From Ischnura elegans (taxonomy: Eukaryota; Arthropoda; Insecta; Odonata; Coenagrionidae), in the NCBI RefSeq assembly GCF_921293095.1, contig NC_060250.1, positions 114,090,629 through 114,154,628 on the forward strand: 64,000 nt of DNA, given 5' to 3'. Shown one piece after another: positions 20,601-33,310 of the stretch. A program made the translations under genes and the position numbers. Position 1 is the stretch's first letter, and each line of letters begins with the position of its first letter. A model generated the notes under the pieces. The model did no database searches. It had not been told where the DNA came from and worked only from the letters and a program-made list of their open reading frames with translations.

Positions 20601-22514
20601 CAAACATTGAAATAAAACTTTCAGCAGGGATGAAATTTTTAGGAGAAAATAGAAGAACTGAAACAAATATGCCTTTCTTGTGGCAGAATGAAAAAATGTA
20701 ACCAAGACGCTGCTCCCCCAATGCCTCGCTAAGTTAGCCATTTCATTTAAAAAAATTGCAATTTTGGATAGGTCAAAATAAGGTAAGAAGTTCGACTTAA
20801 AAGCTGGGATTTAATTTTGCTACTTTCCACCACATATTTTGCAAGCTGAAGATTTGGTATACTTTTTTTCCAAATGTAAAATTATAATACGGGAGGAGTT
20901 AGATGTAACAACGTTCACAGTTATCCCTATTGCTTTTCTCAGTCATTCAAATGACTTCGATAATTAAAACTAAGATTCTCTCATTCCTTGATTGAAAATT
21001 GCCTGACCCCAAGGAACTGCTAGCAATTGATGTTAAATGAAAAGGTTGGTATTCAAATTCACTAGTATTCGAACTATCGCCAGGGATATTAACAACAAAT
21101 GAAATGCAAATTGCATCGTATTGTGCCGTTTTTTATATTTTTAAATATAGTTTAAAATAATTTAATTTTGTTTATGAAAAGAATACAATTGCAACCCACA
21201 GATATTAATTAGAAAAATATATTTAGCTATATTTGACTATGCTCGTCATTCACCATTAAAGGCTCGTTTAAATGAATGATGTGGCTGTGAAGGTGGATAT
21301 ACACAGTCAGCGCTCTTGTTCATTTGAATTTGAACAGCTATTAAGATGACTGATATCATTTTACACCACTGCGAGAAGTATAAACTGTCAGGTTCAACGG
21401 CAATAAATGTTTTGTTGATCTCTTGACGTATCCTAGTGAATAAGATGCCAAGAAGTCGTAAAAGTCTACGAGTTGGATTGAATTATGCTCCACAACTTTC
21501 GTTTTCGGTTGATGAAGGTCTAGAGTGTACTCTTTGTGCAAGCAAGTCGATAAAATGAAATTTATCGGCCGTGGTTAGCAGTCCTTTACAAGTGGCCACC
21601 TGTGGAGCGGACGTCACGTTAGACCTCGTATTTCTAGCGTGAATGTAATTGGTTGCGACTGTTTTACTATCGAGCGTAAAATTCTCTGAGAATATGTTAA
21701 GTCGAAGCTAAACGGAGAGAACATTATTGGTGTTGGAAGTTGATAAATTGAATGACTGTTACGGCAGTAACAAGGGTAGAAGGGACTTACTAGCATGATA
21801 AGTCATAAACTGGTCAACACTTTCATTTTTTTCCATAAATGTCAAAATGAATGACAGGAGCCATTTCAGCCCAATATGCAGTCCATAGCTAAGAGCTTTA
21901 AAAACACACTTCTTACAGTCACTTGGGATTAAAATCCAAGTATCCCATGCACAACTTCTCATCAAGTCACCCCGCCACGACCCTTTCAACTTTTTTTGCC
22001 TCCTAATCTTAGGTTTGTCATTGTTCCCTAATAATGACAAAAAGAGAGGAAAAATAATTTAAAATCATGAAAAACAAAAATGATTTTAAAAGCGCAACAT
22101 AAAATAATGAAGAATTTTTCCAGCTTGGTATCAAAAAATAGAATGTCTTTACTTATGTCATTAAAATTGTTCGATCTATGTCAAAAATGTAAGATGTAAG
22201 TTTAATTGTACACACAAAATAAACTCAACTCCGACAACTCAAGTATGTGCTCAAAATGTGAATTCTATTGTTTCCCTCGGTTTGGGGTGGGCTGTTGGGT
22301 AAAGAAGTAGATGGTGGGGGGAGTTAGGGTGGGGGATAAGAGGAGGTGAGAGAATAAAATATTTAAGCATTTGAAGAATCTAAATTTTTGGACTGCGCAA
22401 ACTCATAATGTGGCGCTTTTTGAGGTTGGAACTCTCCAAGTTTCTGTGTTTTTCATTTGACCTCAGCTGTTGATATTGCGGTTGTGGTTTTCAATCCTAG
22501 GTACGACCCATAAT
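20601..22514. other. Non-coding stretch, nothing recognised
   Basis: AT-rich sequence. A G-rich interval at about 22,270-22,350 (GGGGTGGG, GGTGGGGGG) precedes the MITE at 22515. No gene or delimited repeat was recognised. Confidence 0.4.
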
Positions 22515-23379
22515 AGGGTGGTTTCCTATTATTTTTTTATTGCCTAAATCGAAAGATTATTACTCCTGGAGAACGTATTTCACGCATTTCGATTTTTGAA
22601 ATGACGATATCTATTTTTCGCGATTAAATGAAAAGTGAAAATTTACAAGCGCGCGAAAACGCGACGGCTAAGTATGAATGCCGGGAAAACTCCGTGTGAC
22701 GTCTTATGGTTCCCGCTGCCGAGAGTGAGGTGACCTTGGGGCGAGACTTTGAGCGCTGATACGACGCAGGATGCTAGCAGGAAGCAGAGTACCCTGCTAG
22801 CTGGTAGCGCTTGGCTTAAATAAGGATTATTAATACCTTATCAAACGAAGAAAACTTTCCGACTTTAGCCAGTTTTAATAGTTGATTATTAGGATATTTT
22901 TCCCTGAGCTCTGTGTCTCATGCATGCATCGGTAATCTCAGACGATGTATAACTCCTATCTACTCGTATAGAAACTAGGTCCCTGTAACGTCACGTGGAG
23001 TGACATCGCATGGGCGCCAATCTGGCCTTTTTATTTTATTTTATTCTCAAACCACCGGATACAGCTCGTATTGGCCATTTTACACTGGGGTGTTCAACAA
23101 ATGTAACAATTAAATGTACACAAACGACCATGCCCTGGATCGGGGAAATCTACCTAGGCGGGACTCGAACCCGCGACCTCTTGCTTGGCAGGCGAGAACG
23201 TTACCGCCGCCGCCACCGAGGCCGGCGAAAATTTTTAAAATGAGGATAAAAATTGACCATTGCCATTCGTCTAAACCGGTATTTCTAAAATCAAATAATT
23301 TGTAATTATGAATACACTAATGGTGGGTAACGAATCGCAATCATTGCCTTTCGTTTTCTTTGATGAAGGAAACTACCCT
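22515..23379 (+). mobile_element. MITE family A, copy 2, interrupted by a SINE
   Basis: The ends are AGGGTGGTTTCCT and GGAAACTACCCT with AT on both sides (22513-22514, 23380-23381). Its sequence matches the reverse complement of 6390-7052, including GCGATTAAATGAAAAGTGAA, GAAAACTTTCCGACTTT and GTCACGTGGAGTG. A SINE occupies 23028-23226; without it the element is about 666 bp, the same length as copy 1. Confidence 0.82.
23028..23226 (-). mobile_element. tRNA-derived SINE (family S1), copy 3, inside MITE family A
   Basis: The head complement CACCGAGGCCGGC ends at 23226, the B box complement GGACTCGAACC is near 23160-23170, CATGCCCTGGAT lies in the body, and the tail is (TTTTA)n at 23030-23044. 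The uninterrupted sister copies at 7781-7972 and 6390-7052 show the insertion lies within CTGGCCTTTTT. Confidence 0.85.
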
Positions 23380-23761
23380 ATTCGCTTATTTCGCAACTAA
23401 CCTCTCTCTGAGTTTGATCCAACATCCACTTGTCCACTAATCCTCGAATACGTAAAAAAGTTGCCAATGTTAACGCTGGCATGTCCTTTTTGCCTATTGG
23501 TAGCGATGAGTTTCTTAATATTATAGTTACCGTGAGAATAGGGGCTCGGTAGGTATATTAGCGGTAGGCATAATGGGGCTAGGTCGTGGGTGGGCAGGGA
23601 GGCCATCGAGGATTCCACCGTGATCAGATTGCGTCCTTATTGTTCCTCATTGGATAGAGTAGGATGGTCGAGGAGAAGGAAAAATGTGAAAGGCGCAGAA
23701 GGTGATGCTTTTGAAGGGGGATGTGCCTCGAGAAAATGGCGTGAGTACTGAGTATGGCCAA

Positions 23762-24112
23762 GTTTTTCTCTTAATCCCTATGTTTAATGTTGATTCTTGT
23801 CCTGGAGTAGAGGTCTTGAAGAATTTAAAATGCAAATTTTTGCCGACATTTCGGAGTATTTATAGGCCTTCATCAGGGCATTTTTTTTTGCAATGAATTG
23901 GATTTGATTGAACAAACCCAACCTAGTTTGAATCCAAGGAATTGGATTTGTTCAAATTTATTGGGTTTGCTCAAACAAATACAATTATTTGCTAAAGAAG
24001 CCTTGATGAAGGCGTATAAAGAAACCGAATGTAGGCAAAAGTTAGCTTATTTAATTCTTCAAGACCTACTCCAAGACATAAATCAACATTTAAAATAGGG
24101 ATTAAGAGAAAG
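23762..24112. repeat. Foldback element with ~115-bp arms
   Basis: The left arm begins TTTTTCTCTTAATCCCTATG and includes CTTGTCCTGGAGTAGAGGTC, CTTGAAGAATTTAAAA and GCCTTCATCAGGGC. The right arm carries their complements (GATGAAGGC, GAATTCTTCAAGACCTACTC..., ATAGGGATTAAGAGAAAG). The spacer is rich in GGATTTGTTCAAA/TTTGAATCC-like short repeats. The arms read CTGATGAAGGCC...CCGAAATGTCGG on one strand, which resembles hammerhead-derived sequence. No target duplication was found. Confidence 0.65.
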
Positions 24113-24330
24113 AAAAAAAATCGTAATTGTTTTGTCTCAGCACTAATTATTAATCTTAAATCAATACCAACGAAGTCATTCACACACTATTCTCGTTTAA
24201 GTCTTGAATTTCTATCATAGCGTATCACAAATTAAAATAAAACACAAAACATTCCAACGGAAACACGACATTTGAGCTGACGTTAGAACTCTTTGAATTT
24301 TAGTCGAAAATCATTGATATACACTTTATA

Positions 24331-24813
24331 TTGAAAGAAATTAGGGAAATTTACACCCTGAAGAAATTAGGTTTCGTCAAGCGTATTGTGGGAAGATTTT
24401 CGGATGAGAAAGTAAAGGAAAGGTGCTATTTCGCTCTCGTCCGACCGCACCTTGAATATGCAGCGAGCATATGGGATCCGGTGCAGAAAGACTTAATCCG
24501 CGAACTGAATAAAATTCAAAGGAAGGCTGCGCGTTTCGTCAAAAACTGCTACGGGCGTACAGACAGTGTTACCCAGATGTTAAGCGAATTAGGCTGGGAG
24601 CCGTTGGAGACTCGGAGGCTGCGCGCTAGGCTTAGATTGCTTGAACAATTGAGAATGGATATCTTTAAGAGCGACACAGAGAACATAATATTAGATCCAC
24701 ACTATATTTCCAGGTCCGATAGAAGTGATAAATTAAGAGAGATGTTTTGCCGAACGGATAGATATGCGAATTCGTTTTTCCCCCGAACCATAAAGGACTT
24801 TAATAAACGCTAG
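24331..24813 (+). pseudogene. Non-LTR retrotransposon, reverse-transcriptase C-terminal fragment
   Basis: A continuous 160-codon frame encodes the end of a LINE reverse transcriptase, with KLGFVKRIVGRF, VRPHLEYAASIWDPV, IQRKAARFV and LGWEPLETRRLRARL. The VRPxLEYAxxIWDP block followed by IQRKAxRF is the thumb/C-terminal region of Jockey/CR1-type elements. The catalytic FADD segment and endonuclease are absent because the copy is 5'-truncated, as is usual for LINE insertions. The frame is intact to its TAG, so the insertion may be fairly young. Its 3' UTR follows to about 24,925. Confidence 0.85.
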
Positions 24814-24925
24814 TCCCAACTTCGTTTGAGCACTTAATTTTTTTTTAGCTGTAAACGGCTGGTGTCCTAACACCCCCTGCCACACGCCTTTTAGGCGGCT
24901 TGCGGGGTATTATGTAGATGTAGAT
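24814..24925 (+). mobile_element. 3' UTR and tail of the non-LTR fragment
   Basis: Contains TGTAAACGGCTGGTGTCCTA and the end TATGTAGATGTAGATA, a (TGTAGA)n-type tail. The first block recurs at 7241-7260. Confidence 0.7.
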
Positions 24926-27900
24926 ATCTTCGACGTCATTCGCAATCTCTTCCCTTGGAAATCAAGAATTTCAATGATCTCATATTTTAAAATTTTCCAA
25001 AACCTATGACGAAAAGGAAAAAAAAACGAAATTTTCATCGATGTTAGAACGCTAGAAATTATTTTTAAAAGCAAAATTTCATCGATATGCGTGTAATACC
25101 TTCAAGGTTATTCACTCTCTGATTCCGTGGAAATCAAGAATTTTAATAATGAAAACGCTGTAAAATTTAAGCAAACACGGATCTTTCCTCCGGAAAAACA
25201 AGCATTTGCTCTGATGGTCAAGTTCTAAGAATTTTAATTTAAAAATTTAATTGATTTTCTCGTAATACCATTGAAGTAATGTACACACTCTTCCCGTCAA
25301 ATCAAGAACTTTCATATTCACTCGTTAAAAAAACCTGCGGAACATAGTAACGTAGTATTTCTTCTGATTTTATAAGGAGACAAACATTCTAAAACAACAG
25401 AATTTATTGGTTAGACGGTATGCCTTCAAAGGTATGAACACTTTCTTCCCCTGAAAATCAAGAGTTGTATCGAATCACACGCTTTAAAACTTCACACAAC
25501 AAAGAACCTTATTACGGAATGATACAAAATACTCCCTAATGTCCAAAATATACGAATTATCATCTACATATTATCATTCTACGATACACATTGAATTGAT
25601 GCGCACGTAATGCCTTCGAGGTTTTTCATAAACACCATCCCACGGAAGCACAAGAAATGTGCACTAAATTTAGATATCAAACAATGTAATTCAACAAATT
25701 TCATTGGTAAGCGCATTAAACGTGCGAAGTTATTCATTCTCTCTTCCCACAAAAAATCTCACTTCCGTATAGAAGCATTCTCCAAATGTAGATAATTATA
25801 AATTGTTTCTTTACTTCCATGTTCAAGTTTCCCGCTGTGAGCGGGACTCTCTTTTGGTGGAATCTTTCTCTTCGCTTGGGCTATTCTGGTTATAATTTCT
25901 CGATTGCTTCCCCTGCCGCTAGTTACCCGTCGCAAGTTATGATATAGTGTACTGTGAAATTTCTGTTGTGAACATCCGTGGTACTATCAATGTTTGGGAT
26001 ATTTGCGGAAGCTTAATGGGAATCTAAAAATCTCTTGTAAACCTGAAAACGTGTCTCCAGAAAGTGGGACAACGAAAGGAGATAAAATCAGGTTATTTTT
26101 TACAAGACTCCTACACCTTTATCTCAATAATTCTCTCTCAATGCTTTTTATAACAAGAACTTTTTTACTAGTTTATCTTTTCATTCATCGCACCTCCTTC
26201 TTTTGCTAGCAAACTGGTGTTTCGAAAAATGGAAACATACAAGAATTAATTTTCCGTTTTCTAAGGGATGCTTAAAATGTTCAGGAATCGTCTCGTACAA
26301 AACTGATTTGTCCTGGTGTTTTGAAGTGAAGTTAAAAACACATTGAACAAGTTTAATAACCCGATGATGGTCTTTTTATGATAGATGGATAGATACAATT
26401 TGTATTTTCGTCATGTTCATTTTTTGACCAAAATTTTAAAGCATATCCCTGCTGAAATTTGCAGATATTGTTTTAGATTTAGGTATGTTTTAAAGAGTCG
26501 TGCACGCCTAGTATTTTTGTAACCGTTATTGGAACATCGGTTGGAAAATAAAAAATAGTGCTTAAATTAAACTATGTGATAAATGAACGCTAGAAATTTT
26601 CGCTTCGTGATTATACTAGTTATTTATTGTGAATGAGATGATTAATTTGACCTTTAAGCCATTTTTTATGAACTTCGACCTGCAATTTTCCCTTTAGTAC
26701 TACACTGTTCTTGATATGTAACTACGGTAACTATTTAACAGGGTGCAGTTTCCATAGCTATAGAAATACGTACTCATTATTTTACCTAACTGTTAACGGC
26801 TGCAGTAGAGAACTGTACACCAATTCGTGATATAAAGGTCCATTGTCGATAACGTAACTAGTTGAGATCAATCGTTACTTGTTAATTGCATCTGCTAATT
26901 ATTCTAGCTCGCAAATAGAATGACTGAATCGGCCCTGGCCCATCGCGATGTGAAATGAACAAGATCGAGGTGGGTGTGTAAGTGGGTCAGGCTGAAAACG
27001 TCCCCGGTAATCACGAATTAAAAGTTACCTCAAAAATTACTGGTTGATTGGCATCGATGGGAGATTTAGGTCAAAGTGATAATGCCATGTTTTGTGGATG
27101 CATGACACCCGTAAGTGACTGCTGGAAAATGAAAATGAAATTTAACTTGGGTGTCCGTCAGGTGAGCTGAATGCTAATAAACGGTGGTGATAGTTCAGAA
27201 AACTGGAGTAATTATTCGTGGTATACTACGACGTATATGGTATAATTACACTGGCATAAAGGGTTTGCGGGTTGAAAATTCCCGGTTGTAAGAGAAAATT
27301 ATGAGGAAACAGTTTAGGAAGACGCACGTCTTCAAAGTAATCCTGAGCTGGCCGCATTCAGACGTCGACGAGCTTTACATAAATTTTTCCGCCACTATAC
27401 CATTTGAATTGAAAATTATGCGCTACTTTTCTTTAATTAAAGGAAATGATTGCGGTACAAGTTTGAACGATCGTAAGGCAATTATTACATTTGAAGGCAT
27501 TTAGGATTCGCCGCAACTCGAATTAAAGACAGTTTATATTGGGATATGAAATGAGGGAGACATTCTCCCGGATAATTAGCTATTTTTAAACCACTCATGT
27601 CCATCAACGAAATGAAAGGCCATGGACAGAATTTCGGCTTCTTATGATACAATCAACTTTCGAAAATTTTGGACCCGGATAAAGATACCTACCTTATAAC
27701 CATGATTTGATCAAATGTTTTGCCACGTTTACACGAAAATCGCTCATTTTTTGATTCAAATATGATGCACAAAATTCCCCTCAAATGCACTCGGCGGACT
27801 TGAACCAATTATAGGGAGCGAAATTTTGCATGCAGTAAGATAGATAATACGATGGCTAGGGAAATAATTTCCTTCTTCTGAACATGAAAAATATTATTTA

Positions 27901-28297
27901 CCGTTTCACTAAAACAGTATATTCTATCACTTGATTTCGATGAAATAGGTATGGTTCGGGAGATAAAATATTCCATGGGGAATATCAATATATAAAAAAA
28001 ACGATAATAAAGTCAATTTTATGAGGAACTTCTACTTTTCACCAAACTAACTTCCATTCACACTTAAAGTTTCTAAAAAAGTACTTATTTTTTGGAAGTT
28101 TTATCTGCGTATTTATTAAATGTCCATATCGGCTAGATTTTCGATATGGGCTCACCCTATAGAGGGAAAAAACCCACAGGATTAAAAAAAAAATAGTTTC
28201 GATGCTTAAAGTGAAGAGTTGAACTACTTAGTAGGCAATGTGCATTTCATTGCATCAACGCACGATCTTAATGTGAAAAATCCAGGTCAAGGAAATG
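24926..28297. other. Non-coding stretch, nothing recognised
   Basis: AT-rich DNA. From 24,950 to 25,790 it has recurring short phrases (AATCAAGAATTT, TGCCTTCGAGG/CCTTCAAAGG) about every 150-180 bases, suggesting an old degenerate tandem array. No gene was recognised. Confidence 0.35.
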
Positions 28298-28499
28298 ACA
28301 TTATCTGCGTTTCGTTTCGCCCCATAGTTTTACTTTAGTTACGACCCGAAGTAGTTTTGGCTCCGATTTTGTTTCGACCCTCAGTTTAGCTCCCCGCGTG
28401 TAAATCCATTTAATTTCGTTTCTACACTTCGCTCCCGGGAACGAAGCTATTGAAATTTTACTGGTTTTGACTTTCGTTTAGTTTCGATTGCCAACCCTG
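28298..28499 (+). mobile_element. hAT-like element, right-end fragment
   Basis: Matches the last ~200 bases of 40893-41543: CGTTTCGTTTCGCC, GACCCGAAGTAGTTTTGGCT, TTCGCTCCCGGGAACGAA and the terminus ATTGCCAACCCTG. The left part is missing. Dense in GTTTCGAC-like words. Confidence 0.7.
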
Positions 28500-29305
28500 A
28501 TAAAAAGGTTTTGGCCTATAAGATGTCTGCGAATTGGGTGAGACAAGGGTGCTGGGTGACTTGACAAGAGACTTGGGTGCCGGACAACATTTGTGGGTAT
28601 CGGAATGAGCCTGAAAAAACATTTCCTGGCCCTCAATGTGTTAACGCATCGTTAATTAAATGTTTTCCAGTACGAACCCCTCATCGCCGGATTAATCGCC
28701 ATTAATTGAACCTTTTCCTCCGGTCACTGTCGTTTTGAAAGTTTGCGCTTTCTCCAGAGGCGAAAACTGGCTAATGTCTCTGTCCCTGCCAACGCCGCCA
28801 GCCCTCCTTGTCATGCAGGGGTCGTCTATCGTCCTTGGCGGCGGCGTTTTAGAACCCAGCCCACCCATGGGCGTAAATCACTTGCCTCCCAACCCTTGCC
28901 AAATTCCTCCACCCCGACCAAAATAAATACATACATACTCACGCGCACATATATGGTACATTCACACCACGAAGCATCAATCTTCATCCTTGGTGTCTCC
29001 CCCGCCCAATGAAAAAGAAGATATGAGGAGACCGAAGCCGCCTCCGCCGGATCGCCTGCAACCACCCATCGCAAGTCTGACCGGGGCCCTAGTTTGGGTT
29101 TCAAGTTGACACCATGCCGACGAGTATTGGGGCTCTTGCATTACAGACGGCGCGAATCGAGAGTGACTTTCCACCCAAAGAGAGAGAGAGAGGATACATG
29201 TTGACCACGGCGTAAATTGCTAAGGAAATGGCACAGATGGAATTAGAAAGGCATTCCGCAATAATGATATAATTCCCATAATAATATAAATAATCTTCCA
29301 TACGT

Positions 29306-29556
29306 GTGCACAGTCGCTTTCAAAAGTTTTAGGACAAAGTTTGTGGAACCACTTATGCTCCTCGAGGAAATTTGGTTTCCCTTACTGAAGTTGCCATTGG
29401 CTATGCACGGCAAATATTTCGTTTGTGCTTGAAGATATATGCATTCAGAAGGAAAAATTACTTTCAAATAAATCATTCTGTTTCGATTTACGTGGGATAT
29501 AGTGATTAATACGTGTGCAATTAGTGCTCACTTGCCCCGATTTTCATTCCTGCTTT
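29306..29556 (+). repeat. Dispersed repeat shared with 5384-5640
   Basis: Carries GCTTTCAAAAGTTTTAGGAC, TTTGTGGAACC, AAATATTTCGTTTGTG, AAGATATATG and TCATTCTGTTTCGA in the same order as the other copy. Class unknown. Confidence 0.55.
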
Positions 29557-32500
29557 GTAAATTACATATTGAATAGCGGTGGTCAAGTGGAGTTAACGTG
29601 GAGTTAGAGGACTAAATATGTGCAAGATGCTATGAAACGGGTGTTATGGGAGCACAGGTCGTGGAAAATACAGCAAAAATGGTCAAAATCGCATATTTTA
29701 TTGTTTTTCGCGGTGTTCCACCACCTAAAGGTACCTTTTTCATTGCATTAGCCGAAAGGTATTAAAATACTCCTTCGAAACACATTTTTTCTTTGTGGCC
29801 CTCTCAAAAATATTTTATGAAAACTAGCGTTTGAAATTTTCAAATCAACGCCATTTGTCCTTATGCTACTGAAAAGTTGTGAAAAAATTGAGCATCTGCT
29901 CCATTAAGAAAGCCATCAAATGGCGTAAATTGCATTGAAAAATATGCTTTCTATCCCGAGATATTTAATAAACGGTGGAAATCGAATTTTCGAGCTAGCC
30001 GGCCCTGGTGGGCCTCTAGCGGGCTGGAAGTGTGGGGAGGTTAGTCCTTTTTGATCCCAAATCCTATGCTCCAAGTCCGAGAAAAATCCCGGAGGGGGGA
30101 CTTTTCAACCTCTTATTCGGCTATGCCCTTTGAGTCTATTAACGGAGAAACTAATTCGATTTAGGCTTCAACGATTTAGCGTACCAATTAAACACAAAAT
30201 GGTGAAATTTGTATTGTGTCACTTTTAATGTAATAATAATTTTGTACATAATTACATCAGAAGGAAGACATCGACATTCGGGATGCAGCACATACAAACA
30301 AACACTTTCCCAGGAGCAAGCAGGTCACTTCCCCTCAACATTGAAGCAGAGTCCATCAACGAAAAAGATCTCTTTGGATTAAAAAATATACACTATCTCT
30401 CTCTCCATGAAATATTTTCAGCGCTGTGCGGTACAACAGTCTTTTTTCTGAAAAAAAATCACGCTTAAAAGAGCAAATTCACCACACAGAGGTCAATCAT
30501 GCATTGGGTATCGGAAAAATAATATTGTCTCCTGGTAAATGTACATATTCACACTATAAGCGCTTTCGATTATGGCGAGTTCCAATACCGTCATGAATAA
30601 CCCACATAACATACATCGATAGATACTTTGAATATCCCATTATACAATGGACAATATACCAAGGGAGTTTTACCGTGCGTATTATCAAGGAAACAGTTAT
30701 TTCCATGCCTAACGATTTCTCCAAGACTAATTCAGAAGATGGCTTCTTTTCCATTTAAAACATCAAACATCATACATCGTTAGTAGAAAAATGCGGCAAT
30801 TGAAATTCGGAATATTGATGAAATATTCATCTGATGCAATGTATGTAAAATGCAATTTTTCCGGCAATGTTTAGATGAAACAGTCCTCATCAAATGGTGA
30901 AGTAATCCAACATTTCCAACATTTTAATTCATATCGATGTATTTTACTGGCAAACACCTCGTGATGCCATAGTACATCAATGTGATTACTTGGAATGTTA
31001 TAGATTCATTAAAAATCGATGCTGTGCCATAAAATATCGCACTCTTGAATGGTAATCAACCAGTATTCCGACTTCGGACAGCCTTTCAATTGAAATTATG
31101 AAGTATTATAACGCTTTGCTTAGCTGGAATGTCATTTACAAATCTCCTGTAGTCACATTATCTCCAAGAAAAATAGGTTTGGCGCAATTTTAATTTCATT
31201 TAGCTCAAACAATTCGAGCATGAGGGTCTTCACTTTTTCTCTTCATTAGAAACTGACTTTATGTTGGAAGAGAGTATTACATATGATCAGCTAAAGGCGC
31301 CAGTCTTTCGCTGCAAAAAATATTTTACTTTTTCCTTTCTCCAGGGTGCTTATTTGTCTTCGTAGCATAAAAAACAAGTACAGCTAACGTAAGTAGGCAT
31401 AAGGGAAAAAAATAATCTTTTGTAAAAAGAAGTCATATTGATTGGTAAATTGTTTACCGTCTTCAAAGGAAGCGTAGCTATTCACACTCAAAGTCGTTTT
31501 GACTTCATGTTGTGGCACTAAACAGCAGTAAGCTGTTTCTTAGCTGGGCAGGGAAGTCCGCTCATTCGTATTGTATTGTATGGAATGGTTTGACTTTATC
31601 CTGATGGGGGACGTTGATAATAAAGTCAACATTCATGCTTTTTCACCGAGAAAATCATGTGGATAATTCGATAACTAGAAGTCAATGGTATAAAAAATAG
31701 GGTCCTTGGTAGTGTCGCAAATACACTTCGAAGTGGAAAAACCCTATGAGGGAGTATTTGTCGGTACAGCCATCCAGAAGACTCTAAAAAATTATTAATG
31801 CAGACATCTGCGGATGAAAGAGAGTATTTTTCATTTGGGACCACTAGTGATACGTTATACGTTAGGCCAGAATTAAAATACATGACAGCTTATCACAGGT
31901 TATTACATCCTAAAAATTAAATCAATAATTTGATAGATAAATATCGCATTGTGTTCCTGAAGGCTTGTCGACTGTGCTTGCAATGTGAGTCAGGCATTAA
32001 GACAGTGAAGTGTACGGTTATAAAGTGCGCTAAAGTTTACTCAAAAGTGCGTTCTCTTTTAAAGGCACATAATTAGTATAAAAGAACATTTAAACCATGA
32101 GTTACCATGAACAGGGGAGTTTAGACAAAATTAGTGCAGCGATCTAATATGTTTCCCTTAAATTTTGCTGAAACTGGTGTGGTTCGCAGCTAAGTGCTTG
32201 ATGTAAAGTATGATATTGGAGTTTCAGGCAGGGAGAGTTAGAGAACGAGAAACGAGGGCGAACAAGTTTTGACAGCATAGTAATTTGATTAATACAACTC
32301 ACATGGGATACCTCAGGCTTCTTACAAGATAAGCTAAACATAGAGACAGTGAAGTGCACGATCGGAAAGCTAATTGAAGTAGAAGAAATAGCGAGATCCA
32401 TGGAACTATAATCTCGTAAGAAACTCGAGACAAGTGATGAACCTTGAGTTTGGAAAACCAAGTTGACACAAAACATACCTAGCCAGTCTCTTCTTCTCTA

Positions 32501-33130
32501 GCGGCCATATAAATGGAGTTTTTCATGACTTTTGGAAAATATTTGTTTAGGAGACCCTATGTTTGATTTCATTAACATTTCCAGAATAAATTAAACGAAT
32601 TGCCGAGACTGGCGAGAATTAAAGCTTGGTTGAAAAGGAGCCTGACCTGAAAACAACTTGCGCTGATAGACGATACTTGCATGGATCGGGACGGAATTCG
32701 GTAAATCGATGTTGACGGGACGGGCCCGGAGAAAGAGATTAGTGGAATGACGTCACGGACTGAGTTGACGATTTTTGTGAGCAGCCGAATCACTATTTAT
32801 TTGATGTCAAACCTCTTTTTACAAATTGAATGTGTAACATCAACCTCGGCCTCTAGGCCTCTTAAGTGTGAAATAGTTGTGGTGTTTAATTATATGGGAA
32901 TCCGCCATTCTCTGACTATACAATCAAGACTGAACACTTTTTTTTTGCAATTATTCACCAAGCCAGATGGAATACCCGTAGCTATAGTTTTATATAAATT
33001 TGAATTAATATGTCTATCGATGTTTTATTCGTAACATTTACTTGAATGAAATTTTCTATCGATTATCGATCCAGTATCGGATACAATGATGAATGCAATA
33101 TTTCGAAATCTGCCGCGTGAACGGCGGTGA
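29557..33130. other. Non-coding stretch, nothing recognised
   Basis: AT-rich DNA with many short open frames on both strands and no conserved protein motif. Any exon here would have to be short or fast-evolving. Confidence 0.35.
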
Positions 33131-33310
33131 ATGAATTGCCGTGAGAAAAAATTCCCCTGGACCGGGAATCGAACCACGGACCTTTAGTACCATCAGCCTC
33201 GGTACAATTGCCATGGGAAATCAGGGATCTGGATAGCGTAGTGGTCTGCACAGTGGCCCGGAACGCCAAATGTCCCGTTACATGGGAATTTTTTTCTCAC
33301 GGCAATTCAT
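33131..33310. mobile_element. tRNA-cored SINE-like element (family S2), copy 2, rearranged
   Basis: The outer arms ATGAATTGCCGTGAG and CTCACGGCAATTCAT pair perfectly and extend through AAAAAATTCCC/GGGAATTTTTTT. Inside, the B-box complement GAATCGAACCACGG (33166-33179) lies on the minus strand, while the A-box-like GATAGCGTAGTGGTCTGC (33231-33248) lies on the plus strand. In 19687-19820 both are on one strand. The block ACCATCAGCCTCGGTACAAT is the counterpart of TACCATGAGCATCGGTATAA in that copy. Confidence 0.65.
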
